Below are positions 13,534 through 25,335 of a stretch of 64,000 nt of DNA, piece by piece. Under the pieces are notes generated by a model that saw only the letters and a program-made list of their open reading frames with translations, made no database searches and was not told the DNA's origin. The position numbers and the translations under genes are program-made. This DNA is from Cheilinus undulatus (Eukaryota > Chordata > Actinopteri > Labriformes > Labridae): the NCBI RefSeq assembly GCF_018320785.1, contig NC_054872.1, positions 41,094,551 through 41,158,550 on the forward strand, read 5' to 3'. The stretch's first letter is position 1, and the number at the start of each line of letters is the position of its first letter.

Positions 13534-15290
13534 GCGAGGCGTGGGAGGGTGTGGGAGGGGAGGGGGGAGGATCAGTCGCACAGTGTACACGTGGGACACA
13601 AACACAACGAGACACTGTGACTTTCACATGTTTGGCTGAAGAGCACAGCGGTGTAGTGACACTGTTTTTAAAAATACGATGCGAAAGCACAAGAAGAGTT
13701 CACAGGAGCGCTTTACACTCGGCAGCTTCGTGCAGGAGATCACGCAGGAAAACACCCGCCCTCACAGCTTTGATCTCACTGTTCAACCCAGCAACAACGC
13801 CGACACAAGCACATCTCAGACTCGCAGCACTCGAGGTCGAACAAACGGGCCGATCTCTTCATCGTTCCTCTCCCTCATTCGTTCTCTCGTTCTGTTGTGG
13901 AGATGTCGGATCTGAAAAAGGAAATCGTTTGTGTTCGTGTCTTTTGCTCTCCACATTTCGTCTCTGGAGTTTGTTGACTAGACAAGCACATACAGTAGTG
14001 ATTTATATTGTTCTGTAATTTCTGACCTGTTTTGTCATGGAGTCGTTGTTAAAATTATTTGTTTACTTTTTCAAGAGAGTTGTGAAACTGAATATTCAAC
14101 AAAAGGGACAAAGCAATGTACAGATTTTCCTCTGAACAGCAGCTCATAGACGATGATGTGCATTATTAAACAGCCATAATTTCAAAAGGCCATTGAGCTG
14201 GGAATGTCTTCTGTCAGGACTGTGTTCCAGTACAACACTGCATCTCAAAACTAAAACAGTCCTTTGCTGATGTGTCTCGTTTCTAAAGGAGAAAAGCTTG
14301 CTCGCATTTGAGGACAATTTTGATAGTTTTGCCATTTGAAAATGAAGTTTTAAAACGTCTTTTTTGAGATTTGTGTTGAATCTGTTTATTAGAAGAGAGC
14401 AGGAGTAGCCGTTGAATAAATCCCTCATCCTGCTTATGACTCTGTTGCATCATCCCTGCAGCTGATTCTTAAATTTATCTCCAATTTCTCTGAAGAAGAA
14501 TGTTTACTCTGCCTCCTGAATTGAAAACAGATTATATTTCTCCACAGCAGCAGAGCAGTGAGATGAGGTGCTTTTACAATGGCCACTTCTGTAAATATTC
14601 AAAGAAAGCACAGTTTTTCTTGGGATTTTATACATGGGACTCTGTTACTCGCCTTTTTTATTTTAAAGGGATCTTCTTTTTTTATGTTCCTCCATAGCAG
14701 ACAATCTGGATGGATGATACTTTATGTTTTTGTACTTTTCTTTCCCATTTTTGCCTTTTAATAAGTTGTAAATGTATCAGAGAAGGATATGTAGGTACAG
14801 AAATGTGACTTACTGTATTTATTAAGCAGTTAATGTGGATGTACTATTTCATTCATGAGCTATATTCAGATTTTATAAAAGCAATGATACCTGAACAGCT
14901 TTATGAGCAGGTGAAAACAATACTTTGTCAGATATTTTTAAAGCTCTATATTTCAGTGTGCACTTTAAACTGAACTAAACTATGGTTGCTCCACTTTAAG
15001 TTATTCTAATACATGTTAGCTCAGGGTTTGGGGAGGGACAGTCCCAGGACAGAAATGAATGAAATAGGCCATATTTATTAACTGTGCAGTACATGGATCA
15101 GATAGTGTATCATATGAATGCAGATATCATTTAGGAAATGTTCTATTATATTGCACATATATAAAAATATACATGGATTTGGGGATATTTGTATTCACTA
15201 TATCTAAGATCATAAATGTTGGTATATTTCAGAGTATGTGTATGCAAATATATGGGTATCATAAATAAAATAATTGTTTTTTCATTGGGT
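13534..15290 (+). other. gabbr1: gabbr1 3' untranslated region (probable extent)
   Basis: This AT-rich sequence, free of recognised repeats, follows the gabbr1 stop codon. AATAAA polyadenylation signals occur at 14415-14420 and 15264-15269; the second is followed within 15 bases by a T-run and T/G-rich sequence. I place the end near 15290 because a dispersed repeat begins soon after (15322). A further A/T-rich AATAAATAAA cluster near 17962 is a less likely alternative, since a Tc1 relic intervenes. The 3' end is an inference and needs transcript data. Confidence 0.5.
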
Positions 15291-15321
15291 ATTTTTGTGT
15301 CTTTGGGATACATTTCAACTA

Positions 15322-15430
15322 CCTGACATGCCAGATAGACTGTTTTCATACTTCCATTGCATGGATAACTCTCATTCATCTGGGAAACCTCTAAAATGAA
15401 GTGTTTGGGAAGGGCAGGACTTTTCAACAA
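15322..15430 (-). repeat. Element family 2, end fragment
   Basis: CCTGACATGCCAGATAGACTG, then TTCATCTGGGAAACCTCTAA and TGTTTGGGAAGGGCAGGACT match the end of the copies at 48152 and (reversed) 7795. The hairpin-forming CCAGAT...ATCTGG is kept. The rest of the element is absent. Confidence 0.6.
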
Positions 15431-17029
15431 AATTTCAGGTCGCCATGACGGATTCTGTCATTTGGAAAATGAGGGGGAGGGGGCTACACGTGTTTTTCTT
15501 GTTTTGTTTTTTTGTGGTCCCATTAAGGCTATCCAATCTAATTATGATATTAAACTGATGAGGTGTTTAAAATACAAATTTTGACTAATTTATCATGATC
15601 ATGATCACGGCAGCGCAGCTGCAGCATCACCTCAGCTCTGCAAACATGCTGCCCAAAAAGAGGCTGATACAGACTGCATGACTTTTAAGACTGGAAGGGA
15701 ATATAATGTGTCTAATTTAATGTTGATTCTTTTTTTTTTGAAGATGAAAAATTTAACCACCTTGCACAGCTGCACAGACTCTCATAGAGTCCAGACATCC
15801 ATATTTACACTCAAAAGAAATATTTCTGTCAATGACACGTTTGTTTGTTTCACAGTAATTTAGAGAAATAGATTATTTTATCGTTTTGTAGTCTTTTTTT
15901 CTGATATAAGCTTTGACGGTGTTGGACACGACACACAGATGAGGGTGTGTGTTAATGTGTGTGCATTGGTGAGAGAGTTTGTGTCTCTGCTCTGCCTGTC
16001 GGACAACAAACAGGAATCTAATCGGGGCAAAAACTTCGCTTTTTGGAGCTAACAGTGGACTCTATGGCACTCAAATACTCAAACAGAGTTTGTTTGTTCT
16101 TTAAACAGAGTGTACTCCTGCAGTAAACAACGGCCTGTTGCACTGCACATGTTAAGCTTCTGATTGATGATACGCACAGCGAACAGCTGATGGATGTGGG
16201 ACTGACAGACGGTGAGACAAGAAGGAGACATGACGACTGAATCAGAGTTACAAAGTCACAAATAGCGGAGTGTCTGCGCTTATACATGAACTCACGGAGA
16301 ATGTATAAGTTTCAAGCAGAAGCATTTAATAATTTCACACCGTTATGATGAACTCATTATGCATACGCGGATCATGTACGGCCCTGAGAGGGAGGGGCGG
16401 GGGATGGAGGCTGAATGGGTCACGGATCAGCTCTGTTTCTTCATTAGCTGTCAAACCAACAATTTTAAAGTGTCCAGGGCATCTTTGTGATCTTTTATAA
16501 CTTCCAGTTTGGTATTGATGTCTGGCCAATATTGATCTCGCGTGGTGATTTTCACCTCAAGGAGACATCTCGTGAAGTTTTGATCTACAGTGCTTAAACT
16601 TATTAGACCTCCCTAACCCTAAGAAAAAGTAAGGTTTATGCCCTAAATTAAACAGCATTGGTAATTATCAAAATCATTTTTTATGTTTCTGCAATGGTTA
16701 ATACACCAATATGTAGAAGTTTTTTAACCCAAATGATATTTTTAATGTTAAAATATAAATATTGTCATCCATGAATTTTAAAATGTACTGATTTACAAAA
16801 AAACTGAAAAAATCAGTTTGGTGCAAATTTCAGCTACAATACCAACACTGATGTGTTTTATTATAGTTCAGTCAGATACCTCAGTGTACAGTTGAAAAAA
16901 AAAGTTAAAGCATTCAGTACCTCTTTAATATGTGAAATTATAGTTATTTACTTGCATTCCTGAACAGAAAAATTCATTTTAGTGGTTGAATGTTATGCTT
17001 GATTAATTTCTGACTTCTCAGAGAAGCCC
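15431..17029. other. Intergenic sequence without recognised features
   Basis: AT-rich region between gabbr1 and the Tc1 relic. No gene, RNA or confident repeat was seen. Confidence 0.5.
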
Positions 17030-17209
17030 AGTGAGCGGCTCAAATTTGGGTGAATTCAGTTTGAAATCCCTCATTCCTGTTCAAAATGGTAAAACGTGGA
17101 GAGCTGACAGAAAACGAAAGAGTTCGCATTAAAGCACTTCATGATGCTGGATGGTCTCTGAGACAAATATGACAGGTGGTCTAATAAATTTGTTAAGCCC
17201 CGTGTATGT
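17030..17209 (+). mobile_element. Internally deleted Tc1-like element
   Basis: ATG at 17086 opens MVKRGELTENERVRIKALHD followed by AGWSLRQI and stop (17170-17172). This is the first helix-turn-helix of the paired-type DNA-binding domain of a Tc1-like transposase. It is joined directly to the 3' terminal repeat (17169-17209), which is nearly identical to 85-125. All catalytic sequence is deleted. A TG-rich stretch follows at 17205-17230. Confidence 0.7.
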
Positions 17210-18164
17210 GTGAGTGTGTGTGCGTGTGTGAACATCCAAGAAATCCTGTCTAGCCCTCGGCTTTCTGTCCTTGAAAAATTTTGGTCCCCAGGAAAAACTA
17301 AATGGGGAACCCTGCTGTAGCTCATTCAGAAAGACCCCAGAAATGGGTTTCACTTGAGGCATTTGGTTTCAGCATTTGATATGGCTGTTCAAAGTAAAAT
17401 AAAACTTGAACTGAAAAGTTATGGAGATGGTTGAATATTTGTATGACGACATTATATCTGAGTTAAGTCTTGCAAAAAGTGTTTTATTAAGTAGATTCAA
17501 AACATTGAAATTACATGAAAGCAAACTAACAGAAAAACTGTTCAAAATCGCCCTCTTCCTTTAAAATGCTATTGGTCCTGAGAGTCTTAATACTGTAGGT
17601 GAAGGTCTTTTTACAGCTCGAATGCTTTATTAGAGAACAGTATACTGTGTAAATGCCCTCGGGCTAAGAGCATGTACTCAGTATACTCCTTTTTACATGA
17701 AAACCTTTGGGAAGTGACTGATAGGCAGAGAAAAAGGCTCTTACATGTGTGGCATGGTGGGTTACTGGTTTGGTAATATTATTTGGTGTTGAAAAAAAAA
17801 TTTTAGTCAAGATTTCTTTTTTGCTTTAATCCCTGTGAACGCTCTGTCTCGTTTGTGCATGCACAGCTGTGGTTTAAACCTGAGCTCTACAGGCTGCCTG
17901 TGAACAATGGAGTTTCTTTGTGGATCTCAGAGAAAGAAAGTTTCTTTCCAAGACGTGCAAAAATAAATAAATTCTCTGCAAAGATGAGTTTTTAATGTGG
18001 CTCTTTGCTGTTGTATTGATGATGAAATGTTGTCCAGTTGTGATTAAACTGCAGCTAAACTATAGCTTCATCCATGCAAGCAGCACAGATGTATTATTTT
18101 TTGGAGTGAAGTAGATTAGTGCTTACACTTAAAGGCTCTTATTAGATATTTGTTTACAGCAAGA
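17210..18164. other. Intergenic, nothing recognised
   Basis: No gene was found. AATAAATAAA near 17962 could be an alternative distal gabbr1 polyadenylation signal. Confidence 0.4.
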
Positions 18165-18770
18165 TTATCATAGTTAACTATAATTAACTGAATAACTGTA
18201 ACTAAAGCTAAAATGTAGAAATAATTTTAGTTAATTCAAACTAAAACAAAAATGAGGCTTTCCAAAAGTATGAAAACTTACAAAACTAACTAAAATAAAA
18301 TAAAGTTGGAGACAAAATCTTCTTAGTTTTATTCTTTGACTCGAGCGTAGTGAATAACATATCACTATACTACACTTAACCTGAACACTGACTTATGGAC
18401 TCAAACAGGAGTGGCATTAAGTCTGCATGCTTGTAAGAGAGTAGCATGTTTTTACACGTTCTCCGTTATATCCCCAACAGTCATATCTATTTAACCTGTA
18501 GCTTTAAAGTAGTGAATAGATATTATAGAAAGTGAAGGGTTTCATTTTTAGAATTTCCAGTTTACTTTCTGCCCCTTTAGGTATTTTTCCTGCTAAGTTT
18601 CTGTATTCCAAAACACAACACTATAACTATTAAAAACTAAACTAAAACAATGCATTTCCACTAATTAAAAAACAAACTAGCAGGACAAACCCCTACAACC
18701 TCAACTGAAATTGAAAACGTAATGTAAATGAAAATACTGAAAAATCCCAAACCATTAAGACCTCTATTTA
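18165..18770 (-). repeat. TTAGTTAACT-type dispersed repeat, copy 1
   Basis: Starts ATCATAGTTAACTATAATTA and is rich in AACTAAAACTAAAA words. In reverse complement it matches the block at 44066-44655, which ends TTTTAGTTAACTATAATAAT. The family is common in fish; its class is unclear. Confidence 0.55.
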
Positions 18771-19367
18771 CACTTTTTATTCACATATACATTGGCCTGA
18801 CTGTAATACAAAACTACAAAGTCTAAAACACTTAAAGGTTGTGATAAAGTTACATTAACTAAAACATTTTTACATTTCTTTAAACAAATTTAAAACTGCA
18901 AAATACTTCTATGAATGAAAATAACAAATCTACAGAAGGTCTAAAGCAATATTACAAAATGTGAAACACAATACTGAAACAAATTTACATTAACCAAATT
19001 TTTTACCTTTCATAAAACAAATGGACTTTTAGAAAGGAAAAAACAAATGGACATTTTTAAGAAAAAAATTGAAATAAGTCCAATATATATTATAAAATAT
19101 AAAAAAACTGAACATACTTGAAAACAAATACACAAAGTCTGATACACACAATAGGTTCTGACGAAAACATTTTTACAATTTAAGAAATTTGAAAAACACT
19201 TTTACAAAACAAAACAAATTTACATTTTACTAAACAAAATTTGAAACATGAAAAACTTCTACATGATCTGAGACAGATTTATGAGTCTTTGTCAGTATCT
19301 AACTGAGGGAAATTCTAAAATGCTGAGAGTGGCCCAGGTTTTGTTCAAGTGTTTCAGACTTTGTCAC
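18771..19367. other. A/T-rich intergenic sequence with repeated ACATTTTTACA words
   Basis: The words AAACA, TTTACA and AAAACT recur irregularly throughout, suggesting old low-complexity expansion. No gene was seen. Confidence 0.4.
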
Positions 19368-19382
19368 CCTGATTAGACTTTT

Positions 19383-19570
19383 TTTTTTTTTTTTTTTAGA
19401 TATATTTTGGGCATTTTTGTGCCTTTATTTTATAGAGGAAAACAGTGGATAGAGTTGGAAACAGGGATGAAAGTGGGGAAGAGACATGCGGTAGAGGGCC
19501 TCAGGCCGGATTCGGCAGGCTGTTCATTTACATGGGGCGTGCCTTAAACCACTAGGCCACCTGCACCCCT
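19383..19570 (-). repeat. tRNA-derived SINE, copy C, with 15-bp target duplication
   Basis: The poly-T start (A tail on minus), the body TGGGCATTTTTGTGCC..., and the tRNA-like head at the right match the other copies. CCTGATTAGACTTTT flanks both sides (19368-19382 and 19571-19585), so the insertion borders are exact. Confidence 0.85.
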
Positions 19571-19585
19571 CCTGATTAGACTTTT

Positions 19586-20534
19586 GTAAAAAATTTAAAA
19601 AAAAAAATGTTAAATGTATTTTGCCTGCGTCTTGCTAATGTAATTTATTTAATGAAATTAAAAAATATTCATAAATGTAAATTTCTTTCATTATTGAATT
19701 GTTAATAACATGATTAACTTGATTAATTAAATCATTAACTGTACATCAACACTACAACTGGTACTTTTAGACTAGACACTACTGGGCCCTTATTGAAGAC
19801 TTGTCTACAGTTTATATACATAGAAATCTTATTTATATTAATGACAAGGTTTATTAGCACCAACAAGCCATATAAAGTCTTCAAGGTGACAAACAGGTGT
19901 TACAGGATTATGAAAATTATAAGTGTGTTCGGTGGAGACCCCTTAATAATGTTAAGATGTGTTACGTATAACACAAAATTTATAACAAAGGTCACTAAAA
20001 CTGCAAAAAACAAAAACAAACAAACCCAAAAGGGAGTTTGAAAATAAAAATGGCACTTTGTTTTCTAAGAGTTGGCAGGGGATTATGTTTCCACACTGCC
20101 ACCCACTAATTCCATCAAAATGATTGATAAACTAAAAATTTGAACTAAAGTAAGGACAGATGGCTGTCATTAGGTTAAGGGGAAAGTAAAATAACAAAAG
20201 AAAGATTTTTGCTTCGCTCCCACACAAACAAATATTCATTCACAAACTCAACTCAAAGAGAGCCAACTGATGGTGCTGACCCTCTCAACCCAACTGAGCT
20301 GAGCAGCAACCTGCTCCCTATATGACCTCTCAGCCCTGCTGATCACCAACAGCTCTCAGCTGGGAGCAGCCGTCGCAGGTGCACCAGGTTTCTCTAACGA
20401 GCAGGAGGAATTAGGACAAGGTTTGTGTGGCCAAAAAATCCCCAAATTATGAACAAATCTGGGCTTATAACTGATGTTAACAATCCACCTTTGCAACTTC
20501 TGGATCTGAAGTGGCAACAGTGTCTTATTAATAG
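19586..20534. other. Intergenic, nothing recognised
   Basis: AT-rich; no gene or confident repeat. A somewhat GC-richer stretch at 20265-20400 has no good reading frame. Confidence 0.4.
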
Positions 20535-21035
20535 AGCCATGAAAAGATTACATTTTTAAATCCCAATTAATCTCAGATTTTCTATAATCACGATTAATCA
20601 CACCCTTTTTATTGCATTTTAAAAATTCCACTATTTTGCAGTTAAAACTATTTTTTATGTTTCTACAGTCTTAAACAAATACTTCCTGTTTGAATAGAGA
20701 CCTTTTTGTAGGTAAATCTACGATTACAACAACAATTTAGCCATGAAAAAGGAACTAGGTATGGATTGAAAAGGAAATAAATTAACAGTATATGGTGAAT
20801 GTTTGATAATGCAAGGTGTAGATGAGTTTTGACTGAGCTGTCTGTGAGTTCTTAAACTGAAATGAGGCGTTGAGGAGCAGTGGTGGACTTATCTGACATC
20901 ACTGTGGCTGCAGGGAGACACTGTAGTGACCACAGTGTGCAAAGGGACAATAAAACATGCGATTAATTGCGATTAAGAAATTACTGCACCCATTGTGGAG
21001 CTTAGTTTATTGTGATCAGTGCAATTAATCTTGAC
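20535..21035. repeat. Dispersed repeat with GATTAAT motifs
   Basis: CACGATTAATCACACCC near the left and GCGATTAATTGCGATTAAG near 20960, plus GTGCAATTAATCTTGACG at the right, are typical of a fish repeat rich in GATTAATCGCG-type words. Borders are approximate. Confidence 0.45.
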
Positions 21036-21329
21036 GACCCTAAGTGCCCCAGTCCCAGTCTCACAGTTGTGTCTAAGGCCAGCCCTACACCAGAGGAATT
21101 TGCTAAAACTTTTCAAAGACTCTAAAAAAATGACATCTGAGAGCCTCTCACATCTTAAGACAATTTATCAGCAACTCACTGAGTTTGTAGTCTCAGACTA
21201 AGATTTTGCAAAGACTGGGGGTCACCAACTACAAGACTAGATCAACAACACTTTTAATTCAGACCCAAATACTCTTCAGAGACTCAAACCTCTATTCAAA
21301 TGAAAACACATCAAGGGCTTTTTTGGATG

Positions 21330-21553
21330 GTAACATTGTGAGGGTATTTTTCCTAGACTTGCACTGTTAACCCTGATGTACTGCTATCCAAACTTTCTAC
21401 ATCCCAGTTTTCTAATCAGGCTTCACAGTGGTTTGAATCATACCTCAGTGGGAGGGGGCAACATGTCAGAGTCAATGTCCAAATGTCCACATTCCATTTT
21501 AAAAGCATAGGCATACCCCCAGGGTCAGCTCTGGGTCTGCTGCTCTTTAGCAT
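21330..21553 (+). pseudogene. LINE (L2-type) reverse transcriptase remnant
   Basis: One frame from about 21411 reads SNQASQWFESYLSGRGQHVR, then VNVQMSTFHFKSIGIPPGSA and LGLLLFSM without a stop. WF.SYLSGR.Q.V and G.PQGS.LGPLLF are core motifs of LINE reverse transcriptases; here the latter is decayed to GIPPGSALGLLLF. The upstream part (FLDLHC...) needs a frameshift. It is an old fragment, not a gene. Confidence 0.75.
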
Positions 21554-21569
21554 GTGACCTACCTGAGAT

Positions 21570-21720
21570 ATTTTATTTAAATATTTTAATTTATTTAACC
21601 AGGAGAAACCTCTTTGAGATTAAGAATCTCATTTACAAGACCCTTTGAGATGAAGAATCTCATTTACAAGAGTGTCCTGGCCAAGACAGGCAGCAGCACA
21701 GTCAGCAAAGACATAGACAT
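21570..21720. repeat. Fish dispersed repeat (TTATTTAACCAGG type) with internal duplication
   Basis: TTTAATTTATTTAACCAGGA begins the block. The word TTTGAGAT(T/G)AAGAATCTCATTT is present twice in a row (from about 21614 and 21644). It ends near GTCCTGGCCAAGACAGGCAG. The AAGAATCTC/GAGATTA parts can pair. Confidence 0.5.
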
Positions 21721-23149
21721 AAAAAACAGGCAATTACAATCACAGTAAAAACCAAATCCAGGGTCACAGAGCAGAAAGTCATCAGGTAAAACATCTACAA
21801 CCTCATACATCCTCCTCCTATGCCTTCTATCTACCTTTAAAAAGATTCAAAGAGACCAAGAAGTAAGGTCTCCTGTAGAAGTATCTGCATGCACAGCCTG
21901 AAATGTATAGTCAGATGTTTTGTTGTTGTTATTTTGCACTGGGGATGAGGGTGGGGGGTGTTTACAGAATCTCTTAAGCTTGATTTCATACCTGATGATT
22001 TCTTTTTAAAGCTAAATTTACATAAACCTTAATTTTTAAGCAAAAGTTCATCTCAAACAGCTCAACAAACTTAAAAACAGAGACCCAGTGTTTACATCAT
22101 CCACTAGATGTCAGCAGTTATGTGTACTTTTTGACTCAGCCATTGTCTGAGCGATCAAGTCAGTCAGCTTAATATTTGACAGTGAAGTATTACATCTTTC
22201 TCTTCGTCATCCTGCAGGAGTCAAAGAGCGAATAAAACCTCACAGGAAGAGATGATTTCAGAAATGCTGGACTCTGTTTTCAGCAGCTGTGAGGCCGGTG
22301 GGAGCTTTGTCTTCAAGACAATAAGTGGATGTTTGAGGTCCAAAATAAAATAAAGAAGAGCGATTACTCCCATGTACAGACGTTTGTTTGTATAGTGTGT
22401 GTTTTTAGAGGATGACAATGTGACAAAACCAGCTGTGCCGCAGTCCCATGATCCCACAATACACACTCATAAACACACTGCACTACTCGCCCTCCCATGT
22501 CATGTCTCTTTCCAGCTGACTGAAGATGAGGTATGTGGTAATAGAGCGAAGGGTTCGGCAGTGTGGAGGAGGTAAAGAGTGTGTGTAGGAGAGAAAGGTG
22601 GTGGTAGTGGGAGAAGTGGGGAGGAGGGGGGTTGTCACTGGGGAAAACCCGCTCTGGGCTGAGGCTTCTGCGGGCCTCCACCTGACACAGCACTCAGCAC
22701 AACTCACAAAAAAAAGCAGGAAATTCCCCTCGGCTTGTCTGATCACACAAAGGAAGTATTTGCTGGCTGTGGAGGAATTTCACTGCGACTTTTACCGAAT
22801 AATAGACTGAGCCCTCTGTAGCGTGAGTGTTTGTGTGTGGGAGACTCAGCTGGCTGGAGATGTTTGCTAACTCAGACCCAAATTTCTAGTTGGTATCTCA
22901 GCTATGACATGAGCTCATCCTCGGTGCAGATAAAGACTCCCTTTGTTCACTTTCATTGCCTTTTTATGAAGTTTATGTGCAAATATCATGAATATGTAAT
23001 CTTTGACACCTAAACCCAGGAATTTCAACACAGTGAAATACAAGTTACAAAAGTGTACAAAGAAGTTTTAGATATAGATATAGGAGATGATATTTGGTCT
23101 TAGAAATAAAACTCCAGATTGAAGTAAAAATTGAATCCCTGCTGGATAT
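21721..23149. other. Intergenic, no gene recognised
   Basis: Several overlapping open frames at 22220-22810 lie in a GT/CA- and GGAGG-rich patch with no recognisable protein. No confident repeat was seen. Confidence 0.45.
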
Positions 23150-23522
23150 TCCACAGTCAAGTGCTAGTGATATATTTAGAAAGTGGAAGCATTTAGGAAC
23201 AACAGTAACTCAGCCATGAAGTGGAAGACCATGTAAAATCACAGAGCAAGAACTTGACTGACCCACACAGAGCCCTAACCTCAACCCGTCAAGCACCTTT
23301 GGGATGAACTGCAATGGAGATTGTGAGCCAGGCCTTCTCGTCCAGCATCAGTGCCTGACCTCATAAAAGCTCTACTGGATGAATGGGCACAAATTCCCAC
23401 AGAAACACTCCAAAATCTTATGGAAAGCCTTCTAAGAAGAGCGGAGGTTGTTATAAGTGCAAAAAGGGGGCCAGGTCAGGTCAGGTCAGGTATGGGAGCA
23501 TATGCCTGCTTGCTGCATCATC

Positions 23523-23558
23523 CTTGGTCCTGTACTGCTCTTGCAGTACAGGACCAAG
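23523..23558. repeat. Perfect 16-bp hairpin
   Basis: CTTGGTCCTGTACTGC, loop TCTT, then GCAGTACAGGACCAAG. All 16 positions pair. Confidence 0.95.
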
Positions 23559-23573
23559 ACCATGCCTGCATCA

Positions 23574-23623
23574 GGCATGGGCCTGATGCAGGCCATTGTC
23601 CAGGCCTGCATCAGGCCCATGCC
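23574..23623. repeat. Perfect 21-bp hairpin
   Basis: Left arm 23574-23594 (GGCATGGGCC...GCAGGCC), loop ATTGTCCA, right arm 23603-23623 (GGCCTGC...CCCATGCC). All 21 positions pair. The left arm also overlaps a smaller hairpin ATGCCTG-CAT-CAGGCAT just upstream. Confidence 0.95.
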
Positions 23624-24115
23624 CCATCACTCCAGGTATCCTCCCAGCCACCCTCTCCACGACACACACTGTTGCCCCCGTCTGGACCAGCCCACCAGGT
23701 CCTTGGCACCCAGTGTGCAGTGAACTTAATAAGACTCGTAGAAGCACAGCTGCCATTCCCGTATCGGGCAACTGACTCCCCCTATCCCCACTCTCCTGAG
23801 CATGTCATTATTAGACACACAGTCTTGCCAACAATACCCAAAGATGCACCGAAGACAAGTCATCACGAAAGAGTCCAGTCAGCACCTCTGGCCATCAGTC
23901 AATGTCCAGGCCTCACAAGAGTATAGTTAGACCAGAGAAAACAAGGACTTCAAGACCCTGATTTTCATCCACATGCTCAGATATTGGGAGCACCACCCTG
24001 TCTTGCTCAGCAAACCCAACTCCATATTCAAGTACATGTATTCAAATACAATGTCATTACAGTCCCTGTTGGTGTAATTGGTCAGGCAGCCAAATACTTT
24101 TGTCCATATAGTGTA

Positions 24116-24934
24116 CCTCTCCATCGTCATCCAACAATATATTGGGCAGAGTGAGCACCAAACAAGCCCTGAGGTAGCTAGGTCACATTCAGTGTGCGCT
24201 GTTATGTTTTGCAGTAAAAATTCTCCATGCTGGCTCAGTTTATTCTGGCTTGTTAGTGCAACCGAACACCCGCAAAAAATACCTGAAATTTACATCCATA
24301 AACTCTCCGACCCACAGCAAATCACATTATGCAACAGCACAGAAATGAATCATTTCAAATAATAGCCAGTGACTTTCAAAGAGTATTTTCCTCAAAATGC
24401 ACATCCCCACTAAAAAATATGACTTTGCCTTTTTAATTCAGCAGGTATACAGAGTATAGCCACTGATTTTATTTTTTCCCCACAGAGTATACCCACTTCT
24501 TAATCTCCTCTGATGATCATCATTCAGTAGTATGCTGCATTTTTCCTAAGATGGGGACAGCATGACCTTACTTTTTTAGTGCCAAGTATTTGTTTTTGCC
24601 TTTGTTGGTTGGTTAGGTAAAAATACCAGGGTAAGTAAATCAGAGGCAGAACAGGGCGAGTCATTCTTTGTGGCTCTTTGGGGTATCTACCGATTTGAAT
24701 GGAGCTGGCAGTGCTGCTTCCTATCAGCCTGCTTTCCTCATCGGATTTCCAAAATGATCCATTCTGCCTGAAGCCAATGTGGAAATACAAGAGGCCTGTT
24801 TTTAGATGTACTAAAAATATTGAAATGCAGTCTATAACACAGACTGTTTATCCTTCACTGGATGGGTCTCTAAAAAGTCCTATGTCTACAGGCACCAATA
24901 CACCACTGATTATATGCACATATATATACAGTAC
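24116..24934. other. Intergenic, nothing recognised
   Basis: No gene or confident repeat was seen. Confidence 0.4.
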
Positions 24935-25335
24935 AGTGCAGAACTTTGAGGTATGTTTGGGCCAAAAATTGTAGCTGAAAAAAGGCATGTAATGGTGAAT
25001 AAAACTTAGGGGCACTACTGGGCAGGAAGGAGGATTGACACAACTTAAGTCGTTCTCTGGATGTCCCTACATTCCAGGGGCATAGGAAAACTGAACTGTT
25101 GAAAAAATAACAAAGTCCACACCTTTAGGGTGGAGTAAGTGGTGGGCGTGGCAAGTAAGCACGGCCTAGGGTACCATATGTGGGTAGTAGGGTTGCCACA
25201 AGCCCCTGGTTGGACCGTGGATGTCCCAAGGGCAAGAAAACTGCCAGCAGTCTCCACGCATATTGCCAGGGGTGAAAAGGCCAGAACTAAAGAGATGCTG
25301 TCAAGCTTGACCTTGACTGCCCACCTTGACTCCCC
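24935..25335 (+). repeat. Dispersed repeat family 3, uninterrupted copy
   Basis: Colinear with 10845-11073 plus 12368-12535. It shows the undisturbed CCTAGGGTACC site (about 25167) where copy 1 carries two hAT elements. No coding potential is conserved between copies. Confidence 0.7.

Larger units (their letters stand above)
23474..24015. repeat. Insert of unknown origin within Tc1 relic A, with GC-rich palindromes
   Basis: Tc1 sequence stops after GGGGGCC and resumes at AACTCCATATTCAAG. The block between starts with GGTCA repeated 3-4 times, then holds two perfect hairpins (23523-23558, 23574-23623). It continues with about 400 bases of GC-richer sequence, CCACCCTCTCCACGACACAC..., that may be part of a LINE. 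I cannot assign it. Confidence 0.45.
23150..24115 (+). mobile_element. Tc1-like element relic A, internally deleted and interrupted
   Basis: GTGGAAGCATTTAGGAACAA... jumps from a transposase 5' segment straight to AGAACTTGACTGACCCACAC, the 3' part encoding (out of frame) the catalytic NPxEHLW region. The right terminal repeat ...AAATACTTTTGTCCATATAG TGTA ends at 24115. The related relic is at 39740-41570. A 540-bp foreign block interrupts it (next entry). It contains several frameshifts. Confidence 0.7.

Noticed and set aside
13172..13690. A 172-codon minus-strand frame and a 101-codon frame opposite the last gabbr1 exon
   Set aside because: They are antisense shadows of a GC-rich coding exon. 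The + strand reading is an established gabbr1 C-terminus with proper splice sites.
22364..22810. Overlapping open frames on both strands as a possible gene
   Set aside because: No recognised domain or plausible splice sites; they lie in a biased GGAGG/CCTCC- and GTGT-rich patch.
23351..23926. A 191-codon open frame
   Set aside because: It joins an out-of-frame Tc1 remnant to an unrelated insert with hairpins; no conserved domain spans it.
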